From assembly GCA_947000775.1 (NCBI GenBank), contig CAMQGK010000567.1, positions 21,110,001-21,174,000 of the forward strand: 64,000 nt of DNA. The letters are read 5' to 3'. The notes below the pieces were generated by a model. It did not search any database. It saw only the letters and a program-made list of their open reading frames with translations, and was not told the DNA's origin. How positions within the stretch are numbered: position 1 is the first letter of the stretch; each line of letters opens with the position of its first letter. Of this stretch, positions 37,372 to 48,498 are shown in pieces. The position numbers and the translations under genes were made by a program. This DNA comes from Pterois miles. Taxonomy: Eukaryota; Chordata; Actinopteri; Perciformes; Scorpaenidae.

Positions 37372-37725
37372 TGTCATGGCTGCTATGAGGATTAACATCA
37401 TCAAACATAAATGCAATTGGGCTCACTGGATCCACAAGAGTTTCAGCTTTACAGTGAAACCCTATTTATGTAATTCCAAGACTGTTTATGGACCCCAGTA
37501 TGCAGAACCCATTTACAGTCACATATCTTAAGGTCAGAGGTCAAGGGACTCCTTTGAAAATGGCCATCATAGTTTTCCTCGCCAAAATTCAGCATAACTT
37601 TGTGGCATTATTTAGCGTTCTTCCCGACAAACTAACGTGACATGGTTAGATTCCTTAGGTTTTCTAGTTTCATATGATATCAGGAACATCTGTTTAGCTT
37701 TAAGACTGAGCTACAGCCTCTGAAA
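37372..37725 (+). repeat. R1 copy with the same extended flank
   Basis: 37372-37505 matches 34596-34740. R1 follows directly (acccatttacagtcacatatcttaagg, caagggactcctttgaaaatggcc, ttttctagtttcatatgatatc). The internal part between the two blocks at 34.8 kb is missing here. Confidence 0.7.
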
Positions 37726-37911
37726 GACAGAATAGCAGCCATCGGATTGTTAAAATGTTTCTAGTGTATATAATACAAGATCGATTCTTGACGTCCATGT
37801 ATCGAGACAATATAGCCACCAAAATATATGTAGAGATTTTTTCTCCACCCTTAAATACTGTTGGTGGAATAAGTTGCTGTCCAAACAATACTGCAACCAG
37901 CTCACATTTTC

Positions 37912-38330
37912 ATCAGAGGTTGACCAATATTGTTTTTTATAGCCAATGCTGATTTTTTTTTTTTTTTTTTTTACAGAATCAGGACAGCCAATGGCCGGTA
38001 TATAATTTTTTTTGCCGATATCTTTGGCTGGTTTTCTTTTTTATAACAGCTTAATAATAACAAATGATACAATTTATTACGTAAATATTTATTGAACAAC
38101 ACTTATGGTCTGTCTCTCCAATCTGCATTCTGTGTCTGCACTGGCAAAAGACCAAGACATCTTGTAAATAAGACTTGATAGATGGATGAAAAGGCCAGAA
38201 TTACATTTACAGTAACTTTTGTTACTTTGTGCAGTAAATATGAAATTTGATTTATCAACATTTTAAGAAAGTTTGCTCAAATTAAACCGTAAAACAAGTA
38301 TTTTTGCTATACAGTGTGTTGTGAGATATA
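37912..38330 (+). mobile_element. Family G element, second copy
   Basis: Begins catcagaggttgaccaatattg, has a long T run, then caggacagccaatggccggtatataa and atttattgaacaacacttatggtctgtctctccaatctgcattctgtg. It shares these blocks with the element in gcgr intron 11. Confidence 0.6.
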
Positions 38331-39460
38331 ATAAAGGCTATGCATGTATCAAATAAAAGTAACATTTAATTATGTATTGAAAGAATATCACACTGTGGTT
38401 AATTACATGAAAGGAAAACCAGTCTGAGACAGTCATAGTTCCTGCATATTCTCTTAATCTGCCCGACAGTGTCACATCCCAGGAATCCTCCTCCTCACAA
38501 AACAACCAATTCCTCAGACTCTGTGGTTTCCATATGACTGAACATGAAACTGGCATTAAAATAGTTCACAGACATGACACTTTGACTCCAAGCTGGAGTT
38601 TTTAAGGCACGTGGGAGTATTGTGGTGATGGAAGCCAGACGGGAGAAAGGAAGCAGAAAGAAGGAGTTATCTTTGGTCCGCTGGCCGCAATAATTCAGCG
38701 CTATCGCAGGAAACGATGTGGTTCACACCTCGCTGCAGGTTGAGTGGAATTAGGTGAGCAGTCGGAGAAGTGTGGAGTGGAAAAGGGAGAGCGGGATAAT
38801 GTCCGGCAGCTGATCAAACATGTCCAGTGAGAGGAGCAGAGGACGGGAGTGCAAACAGTTTCTGTCATGGCTGGGTCTGACACTGCCAATCCACTACTTA
38901 AACATCTGTCGTCTACTGGCCATCTGTGCCCTGACCACAAATAACTGCTTCATTTGATTAACCTCCTGTAAGTCGGTTCACACACATCCAGCTCTCTCTC
39001 GCTAGACAGACTGTCGTCTTTTTTCTGTCATTAATATTATAAAACTTATTTGGCTCCATGTCATTGCTCAAATCATCATCATCATAAAACTTTTTAAAAA
39101 CCTCAATATGGGCTTTTTGAGTTTAAATCACAAATATCCTCTCTCAGCACATTTCATGTCAATCTGCTGACCTGAATCAGACCTGAAAGTGGTGCTTTAA
39201 GAAATGCCGTGGGGTCATTATAATCACTTAGAATAAGTATCTGCTGTCAATGAATATCTCTAACAAATTTCATGGCAATCTGCAGGGCTGCCCCCTGAAA
39301 GTCAACGTCACTTTGAGGAGAAAAGCTGGTCTACCTTAAAAACCCACCTTAAGTGAGTCTTAACGGGCATTGCAAGATACAGGAAGTTGGCATCGTCTTA
39401 AGCTGAAGTCGGTTATCGGTAAAAAAAAAAAAAATTACAACTTTGCATCCCTAGTCGATA
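38331..39460. other. Intergenic, little recognised
   Basis: No gene is seen. The end (39405-39455, gtcggttatcgg, an A run, then tttgcatccctag) resembles a family D terminus. Confidence 0.45.
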
Positions 39461-39735
39461 AGTATATTTGGGGCGACTGTGGCTCAGAGGGTAGAGCAGC
39501 TCGTCCACGGATCAGATGATGCCGATGTGCTCAAAATTGCTTCTGAAGTCATAGTCATCAGTGTGTGAATGAGTATTTACATTAGATCCTGATGGGCAAA
39601 GTTGGCACCTCGCATGGCAGCCTCTGCCATCAGTGTATAAAATGTGTGTGAATGGGTGAATGCTGACATGTAGTGTAAAGCGCTTTGACTAGAAAAGACT
39701 GGAAAAGCGCTGCATAAATGCAAGTCCATTTGCCA
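39461..39735 (+). mobile_element. tRNA-derived SINE
   Basis: Starts ggggcgactgtggctcagagggtagagcag, an A-box-like tRNA head. The body has ttggcacctcgcatggcagcctctgccatcagtgt and the tail is gtgtaaagcgctttgactag...aaaagcgctgcataaatgcaagtccatttgcc, typical of a common teleost SINE. The B-box region is partly deleted. Confidence 0.75.
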
Positions 39736-40258
39736 TTCAAGTGTAAAAATATTTTTGGCTCATTATGAAACTGTGGCAGAGGGGCAGACCACATTTGACT
39801 ACGTTGATGTGGTCGAGCGCTGGCAGCCACAGTGCTGTGTGTAGCGCTGCAGACATGCAGCCATTTTCCCAGTAAAAGTCTCCAAAGCACATTTAGTTTA
39901 GTTTAGCAAGTTATCAGCTGTGTGTCTGCCTGGATTAACGATAGCGATTGTCTGACAAACAGTGTGTGTGTTTGTGCTACGTTAACAGCTGCTAGCTTCT
40001 AGTGTTACCGGTGGCTTCATGTCCACTGTAACTTCAGCGAGTTTCCAACAGACCGCATGTCTGTCGACAACTCCTCAGCTGGAAGTCCTGAGCCAACCTC
40101 TCTTAAAGTGGACCAGCTTTTCTCCTTAAAGCGACGAGCCACTCCTCTGTGTTTTTCTCAGCTTTATAATTAATTCTTACTATCTATTTTAACTGTTTTA
40201 ACCGATAGTGTTAATCAATTAAATTTCTTACTGTTGGTTATCGGTTAAACGGTTAAGA
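39736..40258. other. Intergenic with family D-like end
   Basis: No gene. 40190-40258 (ttttaaccgatagtgttaatcaatt, ggttatcggttaaacggttaag) resembles the paired ends of family D elements. Confidence 0.45.
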
Positions 40259-40390
40259 TTGATAGATAGATAGATAGATAGATACTTTATTGATCCCAAG
40301 TTGGGAAATTGTGGTGTTACAGTAGCAGGTTATCAGCACAATATACAAGAGAGAATATACACATCTATGTACACATAAAAAAGAGAATAT
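40259..40390 (+). repeat. GATA microsatellite joined to a retroposon tail
   Basis: About six GATA units, then tactttattgatcccaagttgggaaattgtggtgttacag. It is the reverse-orientation version of the short tail at 5831-5875 and fits the 3' end of a truncated non-LTR retroposon. Confidence 0.6.
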
Positions 40391-41580
40391 GCACATCTGT
40401 ACGAAGTGTGAAGTATATACAGACAATCTTGTTATAAAACTAATCTAATTCTAAGAAATGTAAACATTATACACTATAATGATAATAAGATAATAAAATA
40501 ATAAAATAAAATGATATGATTGATATGATGATATAGTATATAATGTAATGTTGTATAGCATAACATGATATATATGTATGTATGTATGTATACATGATAT
40601 GTATGTATGATACATATAATATATATATGTGGAATAGATAAGTCTGAACAGCCCTAGTTTTGACATTTATCAAGAAGGGCTTGGTTGTCATTACCTGCTT
40701 GTGATGTACAGAATCAGAAATACAAACAGTATCTGGGGGTTAACAACTCATAGCCTTACCAGACCCTCTTAATTACCAGCTTTGGGAAATAGCGGAATAT
40801 AACTCTTTAACATTCAGGTAATTTTCGATAAATTTCGAGGTAAATATAGGAGTAATTTCAAAGAAATTTCAAATGCATTACTTACTAAGTGTTACCAGAA
40901 AAAAAATAACTCGAGCGACATTATGTTTCAAAACTTATTTGCTGATACATAGTAGTGAAATATTAAAAAACACCATCTCTAGGAGACAGGCTTCACGTGG
41001 ATGGACAACCAGTCTTATAAAAACACATCAAGGCGGCAACATAAACACACACCTAGCATGCAGAACCGTGGAGTTGAACACAGAGTGGATGTCTCCCATC
41101 CTCACGTCTAACATATTAACCTTAAAAGGCATGATCCCGCGTGGTCGGCTCTGAGTCGGTGTAAATTAGAGCCGGTTGTAACAGAGCTCTCACTGATTTA
41201 GGGCCGTGTTACATCATCAGTGGGGTCGCAGGGCAATCCCTCGCCACAGAGTAACACTGAGCTGTCACTTATGAGCACGACCAAAACACTGGCAAAAATA
41301 TTAAAAAGGTGTTTTTTAGAGGGCTATATGGTATAACTTAACTGTAAGACTTAGATTTGGCTCTTGCTGAAGTTATGGGAATAAAGTATGTAACAGGAGA
41401 TTCATGCCCGCTTCCTATTCACACACTTTAAAACATCATACAGGAAGTTAATGGAATCAAATAGTCTTTTCTCATTAACTTAACAGAAATATAAAACATT
41501 TATTAATCTCAACTTAATTCAGCTTAAAATAAGTATTTGGACTTGAAATGACATTGAATGAATCTTACTTACTGCTGTGA
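40391..41580. other. Intergenic, AT-rich
   Basis: 40470-40640 is very AT-rich, with gtatgtatgtat and atatat runs. Otherwise nothing is recognised. Confidence 0.5.
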
Positions 41581-41584
41581 GGTC

Positions 41585-42270
41585 ACTACTCGTTACATTA
41601 AGTTTCTGTAGAAACATGATCAGCATATCAGCAGATTACACTGCATACGTTGTTTGAGAGTTGAAACTGGCATGTCCACTTGCATGATAATCACTTGCAG
41701 TTTGGGGCAAGTCATAGTCAAGTCAGATATCATATGAAACTAGAAACTACAAAAGAAATCCATTGCTTCAACCATGTAATGCTAGCTTGTTGAAAAGAAG
41801 GCTAAATAACGAAGCAAATAACAAAGTGGGTAAATTTTGGAAAGAAAAAAATGAAAGGAAATTTTAAAAGGGGGCCTTAACTCTACAAAAAAAAAAAAAA
41901 AAAAAAGGGTTCCCCCCGAGCCCCTTAAAAAAAAACCCCTTTAAAAAAAGCTTTGGGGAAGGCAAGTAGATAATTTTGGCAACTAGAAAAAAAAGAAACA
42001 ATGAAACAAAAAGTTGTTGAAAAAAGCTTAAGCAAAAAACAAGGCTATTTTCAAAGGGGTCCCTTGACCTCTGACCTCAAGATATGTGAATGTAAATGGG
42101 TTCTCTCCCACGAGTCTCCCCTTTACAGACATGCCCACTTTATGATAATCACTTGCAGTTTGGGGCAAGTCATAGGTATTAAATATTTGACATATCTCTA
42201 TTTGAGGTACATTTTGAACAGATAAAATATACAATTAATTTGATTAATCTTAATCGATCGGCAGCCCTAG
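41585..42270 (-). repeat. R1 copy interrupted by anomalous low-complexity sequence
   Basis: R1 blocks on the reverse strand occur at 41.69-41.80 kb (agtcatagtcaagtcag, gatatcatatgaaactagaaac) and 42.05-42.27 kb (caaaggggtcccttgacctctgacctcaagatatgtgaatg, aatcttaatcgatcggcagccctag). Between them (41820-42045) a homopolymer-rich block replaces the expected sequence. Confidence 0.65.
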
Positions 42271-43560
42271 TAAATAATGAAAACAATGCTAGCCATGATT
42301 AATTGGAGGACCTCTCATGAATTATTTCCATTTCATTCTCTTCTAAGAATAAATTAAAGCAGAGCTTTAAAGTCAACTACCTGCATGTGTCGACCATGAC
42401 CTCTTATGGTGTTTAGTTTTAAAAGGAAAAATACCCCTCCTGCAAATATCGGTTTGCAAACAACCTCTATGCATAGAGTACATAAACGGACTACACTGGA
42501 AATTACCATCTCCAACATGCTGACTTCAGAACAGCATTGTTAAGTGACCTTTTAGTTTTTCCCATGAATATCTGTAGAACAGCTCAGGCTTCCTCATCTG
42601 CATTTCATTATGTAAAAGTCAACTTTCTGCAATCCTCATCCTACCACCACTCCAGACCCTCAAAAGCCCCTTCCTGCATTATGGGTTAAAAAAATTCTGT
42701 TTGTCTTTAGCTGTTTTCCCCTCAGTGCTCCAGTGTTAACAGTGCCGGTCGTGCCATGGCACCGACATCATCCCTGACGAGATGATTGCCCTGTCAGCTA
42801 TAGGCTCCGTTTAATTATGAATGTTTTCACTGTGTTTTCATTCAGCGCCGTGCTAACTTGTACTGGGGGGAATGTGAAGGCAAGAAAGGTGCTGCTAAGA
42901 TGTAATTAATCTTTTCGGCTCGCTGTGGTCGACAGCATGCTCTGCCCAGCGCCCATTTAAAACAGCACTGGCACGTTAGAGACACCGTTGGAAAGCAGAG
43001 CAGCAGAATGATTATAGAGGGTTGATGTGCTTTTCCTGTTCCTCCAAATGCAATCGGTGTGATTGAAAAGTGTTAAATGAATTATGTGCTATTTGCATGA
43101 GAATTCTCATATGGAAGTCCACACTTAACAGCATTTGGGAGCACATAATCACAAAAGCAAAGCTGATTACTTTGCCAGCCTTTCTGTCTGTGTGACGGCA
43201 TGCTGTGGAATACAATTCACACAAGTCCTGGATTCAGAGAAGTGTGTAAGATATGCAGCTTGATGTACATCAACTAATTGATTACAAATGCTTACAATAA
43301 ATGATCACACTGTATTGTTACGCTGGTGTAGTGCGAGTCTGCAGCCAGGCTACTGTAGCTCAGTGAAGCTATGCTTAGGCACTGTGGTGATTGGAGCAAA
43401 ATGCTAGCATGCTCAAAATTTCAGTGCTAAGGTATAATGTTTACCCTGTTCACCATTGTGTTAGCATTTGCTAATTTACGCTAAACACAAAGTACAGGTG
43501 ACACTGATGAGTGTGACATTGGCTTTGCAGGTATTTGGTCATAAACCAAAATGTTGGACT
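42271..43560. other. Intergenic, nothing recognised
   Basis: About 1.3 kb without a gene or nameable repeat. Confidence 0.5.
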
Positions 43561-43582
43561 AGAGCTGTTAATCGATTAAAAT

Positions 43583-44640
43583 TAGGGCTGTCAGTTTAAC
43601 GCGTTAATTAGATTAATTAATTACGCTGAAAATTAACACGCTATAAAAATTAACGCAATTAATCATGAGTGGCAAGTCAATGCGCAAGCATTTTAAATTT
43701 GGCCCATTGAGTGACCCGTAGGCTGCAGTGGCGCGTCACTTCGTACCTGCGCCACTAGTCAAAAGCAGGATGACTGACAACAGAGATGGACGCGACACAG
43801 GAGCGCGAGGCGAGCCCACTCGGACCTTTCACTCGGACTCTGACTCGGACAAGGAGCAGCAGGGGCCTCTAGCCCGCTACAAAGCTGAGCCGTGCATTGG
43901 AATGCATGAGTGTCCACTGGAGTGGTGGCAGCTCACGCAGGAGCTTATGAACAGCTGTCCTCTCCTTCTACCTGGCTACCGCTGTCATGTCTGTGCCATG
44001 TGAGAGACTCTTTTCACTCGCAGGTAACATCATTCAAAAGAAGAGGGCAGCCTCACACTCAGACAATGTAAACAAGCTTGTTTGTCTGAGCAACTGGCTC
44101 AAGGACACATAGAGTTGTCTGTTGTCAGCTCCTGTAACGTTAGCTGACCCTTTTAAAGGAAATGCCTGTTGGCATCTTGCTATTGATGTTGCCTTATTTA
44201 GAGGCATGTTATACTATTCATTTTGAATTGCTGTATTGAGTCAGCTTTAGTATTCATTTTGATTGAGAGTCTGCTTATGTGCCTATTTGAGACTCAGCCT
44301 TATTTTATTTCTGAATTTTATTTATTTTATTTAACTGTATTTGTATTGCATTTTTGAGAAATGCACCTGGCCTAATTGGTTTGCTGATGTGCTTGACCTT
44401 TTTTCTTTTGAATTTCATTTATAAAGCACACTTAACCAATAAAAATGTGGATTTCAAATCTTCTCTTCTTGGTGTATTCTATTGATTAGTCATACACTAC
44501 AATTTTGTAATGTCCTAGAATTCAAATTCTTTATTTGGGGGCCGTTAGCAGGTATGAGATTAAAATGCGATTAATTAGATTAATTAATTACAAATCCTGT
44601 AATTAATTAGATTAATTTTTTTAATCACCTGACATCACTA
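43583..44640 (+). mobile_element. hAT transposon remnant with intact 8-bp target duplication
   Basis: The direct repeat attaaaat flanks the element at 43575-43582 and 44641-44648, the 8 bp typical of hAT. The ends are imperfect inverted repeats: left tagggctgtca...ttaattagattaattaattac, right complement tagtgatgtca...ttaatctaattaattac. The 1058-bp body keeps only the 3' end of a transposase gene. The insertion split the end of an R1-type repeat. Confidence 0.85.
43728..44112 (+). pseudogene. hAT (ZBED-like) transposase C-terminal remnant
   Basis: The open frame to 44003 includes the conserved motif ECPLEWWQL. A frameshift around 43995-44001 then moves the match to the frame starting at 43999, where CERLFSLAGNIIQKKRAASH is read through to a TAG at 44110-44112. 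This is the hAT dimerisation region (family form: NPLEWW ... SERLFSxAGNIxxKKR). The N-terminal zinc finger and catalytic core are missing, so it is non-functional. Confidence 0.85.
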
Positions 44641-44760
44641 ATTAAAATATTTAATGGTGATTAATCGCATGATTGCCAATACCTAATTGCGATTATTACA
44701 TATTTTATGTATGTATACATTTATTATTGGAAATCAATTATCATCACAAACTGTCCCGCA
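44641..44760 (+). repeat. R1 end split by the hAT insertion
   Basis: attaaaatatttaatggtgattaatcgcatgattgcc continues the R1 end left of the hAT element (gagctgttaatcgattaaaat at 43561-43582), followed by tttattattggaaatcaatta as in other R1 copies. Confidence 0.6.
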
Positions 44761-46290
44761 GCATCCACCGCCATGTTTACACAAGCACAGCGCGCTAGCT
44801 CAGCAGCTAACAGCAGATTGTAAACAAGTTATGCAGTTGAGTTGTGAATGACTTTAGTTTGATTGAGCACAGCAGCAGCGAATAATTCCCAGTGATTTAC
44901 AAATAGTATTTTTGTGTGGAATGCATATCCCTAGTTAGCGGATGTGTGAGGAAAGTCTCTGCTTACTCCAACCACACAGTTATCTTGTGGTGCCTGCTGG
45001 GAATTATTATCCAGCTGCTGCAAGCTGAAAAGAGGCAGCCAAGAGCGAACATCCTGCCACCATTTCACCCACTCGCTCTGTGGATAGATTTGTTCTTGCA
45101 ATGCTGCAATATACTGCGGAGCAAACTTTCACATGAATGGCCTAATACAGTCTAGTGAGTGATAAAAGCTACTCACACACACTTACATGCACACACAAGC
45201 AGACTCTTGTTTATGTTTTAACATTTTCACTCATCACTGTTTGAATCTCTTCTGTGAGAGTAACTCTCAGCAGGGGTAATTAATCAATTAGAGATTTAAG
45301 AGGCTTGTTGTCCTCAGTTGAGTGGGTTTAATGGGCCCATTTATGTGATGACAGGCTTTCACCTGGGGGCTCTGAAGCTGTGTTCGACGCTGCGTGCGTA
45401 CAATGGCGCGATTGCATCCGGGTTGCAGTTTTTACATCTCCACCTCAATAGTCTGTGAGTCAGTTATAGTCATGTTCCACCGACTGCTTGATAAGCTCTC
45501 AGGCTCGGTCGAATTTCTCTAGTGTCATTTCTTTGGCTCATTTACCTTTCTTTCCCTCACAATACTTTTCCACAGGACATAAAATGCAAACAAGCCCAGA
45601 GATGAGAGTGGCTGATGTTCAGCTGCAAAGGCAATCATCTCCTCCATCCCAGCCTCTCCTGTATCTGAATGACTGTCGTCAAGAGCCCCACGGAGGGAAA
45701 CATGCGCACACGGAGTACACCGCATTCCTTCACCTTTTTTGGCCACATCTGGGTGCAACACAAAGTGCACGTCATTACTTGAAACATCAAACATTTTGAA
45801 TTGTAAACCAAACACAGCAATAAATCAGCCCAATTAGAGCATTTAAATGCATAAAACACATCTTGCATTTGGTTTACAAGAAGATATACACTTAACTGGT
45901 GGTAGATTACGTTAGTTTGGATAAAAAAAAAAACACCACTTGCACATCAGAGGCGAAACAGAGGACAACACTGACAGCGGTGGAGGATAGGGTACTCCGA
46001 TTTGTCACAAAACTACTTTGATAATGTAGAGAGCCCAAATAATTGATTGTTATGGATTTAATGGGTGATGTTTATGTTTGTGACGTTAACGTACAACGTT
46101 TCTTTAACATATTGTTATTATTGGTATTTTTAATGGTAGACTACTATTAGTAAACGGTTCTTATTATTTCTATTTATCCTCTGCCTGCCGCTTTCTGAAA
46201 ATGAAAATATTCGTTGCAAACTGTAGCTTATATTTTGTGTTGGCAGTGTATGCTGAAGTGAATGAATATATATAAATAAATACTAAAGTA
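44761..46290. other. Intergenic, nothing recognised
   Basis: About 1.5 kb. Overlapping open frames on both strands at 45.5-45.87 kb have no recognisable content. Confidence 0.45.
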
Positions 46291-46294
46291 AACC

Positions 46295-46955
46295 AATACC
46301 ATAATGTAAAAATACTCTGTTACAAAGTAAAAGTCCTGCACCTGAATTCCTAATAAACTAAAGGTAAAATTTCAAAAGTAAATGCACTCACCCTGCAGAA
46401 ACTTGGACCCTGTGACTGACGCATTAGTATATGTGGCATTATAAGATTGTTAATTATTAATGTCGTGTTATACTGTTGTAGCTGATTGAAGTGCAGCTAG
46501 TTTTATATACTGTTGGCTCCTAATATGGGGGGTCGGACCTAGGGCTGCTCAATTATGGCAAAAATGATAATAGCAATTATTTGGGTCAATACTGAAATTA
46601 TTTAACAAAGTTACTCATCAACTTTGGAAACATCATGCATTTAGAAAGAACATTTTGTAGCCTACATTTTAAAAGTTAAATGCATCGATCTGGTGCACTT
46701 TGAGAGCAAAAGTAAGATCTGTGGAGAACATTGTGCTCTTGTAAACTTAAAACTTTAAAAAAACTTATTGATTAGCTTCAATTAGCGTACTCTGGTAAAC
46801 CTACGTCACTGCTTTTTGCAGCAGCTGAGCAGGCGTTTGCATTTGAAAATTTCATAACAGAACACAGATGGATTCCCCATTTTATAGCGCCATTAAAATT
46901 TGTAGAGTAGAAGTATAAAGTAGCATGAAATTCGCAAGCTTGAGTAAATGTACTT
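46295..46955. mobile_element. Nested fish repeats (aaaagtcctgca repeat hosting a gggctgctcaattatg element)
   Basis: 46295-46515 has aatactctgttacaaagtaaaagtcctgc and its continuation appears at about 46885-46955 (tagaagtataaagtagcatgaaa, ttgagtaaatgtact). Between, a hAT-like element starts ctagggctgctcaattatggcaaaaatgataatagc. The right end of the inner element is eroded. Confidence 0.5.
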
Positions 46956-48190
46956 TGAAAATTGATTCGCTGTGATATGAAAACAAGTCAAACTCTGTGA
47001 CGGATGCAGAATAATGCCACGCTGAAATGAGCCGTCACCTTTGGCCTGTTGCGGCTCAGTGTGTCACTCTGAATATGCAGCGCTGAGACCTAAATGACCC
47101 GTCACACTTTAGGCAGAAAATGTTCTGCACCCCCGACGACGACACACGGCTCTGCAAATCACGAACATCCGCCTCCCCCAGGATTGCGTCTATCTCAGGG
47201 GCCAAGGTGTGAGCAGAGCAATATCCCACTAACTCTGTTCTTCCGCTGTTCATTAGAGGAGGCATATTAGGTTTGTAATGACAAGCTTACAGACATCAGC
47301 AACAACCAGCGTCCAAAAGAAGCTTGGGTGTTATTTCCATCAGCTGAAATATGCATTTATAGAATCTACTGTTTGTTTCAAATCAAGTCAATTTGGCCAA
47401 AGGGGCAAAACATACAAACAAAGGAAATGAACGCAATTGTTTTATAATGTGGCCACAAAACAATATTTGACTCTTTACATGTGTTAATGGACAAAGATCT
47501 GTCCGCAGGCACATTCATGGAAAACAAAAGCAGAGGCTGGGATTTTATTTTACAGATATATTTGGACTAAATGTCAGACCAGTTTACAACAAACAAGGAT
47601 TAAATGATGGGGAACGCTGTTGTGTTTGTTTTCATTTAACTTACAGCCTCTTAAGAGAGCCAGAGACATTTTACCATAAAAATAAAAGCCATTCAGATAA
47701 AATGCATTCTGTATTATCTCTGTCTGAAATGTTACAGCAATTTGTTTTGGTATTCTGTGGTTTCATGCTCCATTAAAACTGGCATAATGTTGCTGCACAT
47801 TCAGAGGAAAACACAGAAACAAATCTCATCCATCTGAGATTCCTTAAAATGCTGAATGTGTTTTGACTAATAACATACAAGAGTGACGAGTAAGAGACAG
47901 ATCTATCAACTCACCAAGTGGATTAGGATGCAGCGCTCCTTATCAACTAATCTGTTTCTAAGAAATTTGATTAATGTGCAAAAATATAGAGGAAAAAATG
48001 GAAATATCATTCTCTATTTTCATCACCTTTTCCCAAAAAATCATGAACTGTAATGATTGCAATATAAATATTTCATTTTTGAACATTTTTCCCATGCGGC
48101 AACATTTATGTGAAATACACTTAGTCTGCTTTTATTTTAGCGTATCCAACAGGTCGCGCTGTACCTGCTTGTGACATGACTTTGCGCATA
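46956..48190. other. Intergenic, nothing recognised
   Basis: About 1.2 kb with no nameable feature. Confidence 0.5.
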
Positions 48191-48194
48191 TTAT

Positions 48195-48495
48195 GGCTGT
48201 CAGTGGACTAAAATATTTAATTTTGATTAATCGCATTACTGTCTACTGTTATTCGTGATGAATCAAATAATCTGTTCAAAAGGTACCTCAAAGGGAGATC
48301 TGTCGAGTATTTAATACTCTTATCAACATAGGAGTGGACAAATATGCTGCTTTATGCAAATGTATGTATATATTTATTATTGGAAATTAAGTAACAACAT
48401 AAAACAATGTCAAATATAGTCCAGAAACCCTAACAGGTACTTTATTTAGCATAAAAAATATGCTCAAATCATAACATCATATCATGTATGCTGAC
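48195..48495 (+). repeat. R1 fragment leading into the minisatellite
   Basis: Contains tggctgtcagtggactaaaatatttaattttgattaatcgc, aggtacctcaaagggagatctgtcgagtatttaat, ccagaaaccctaacaggtac and aaatatgctcaaatcataac. The R1 centre that should follow is replaced by the 55-bp array. Confidence 0.7.
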
Positions 48496-48498
48496 TAG

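Noticed and set aside
45488..45868. Overlapping open frames of about 77-103 codons on both strands
   Set aside because: Mutually overlapping frames with no recognisable content or splice context; chance open frames are likely.
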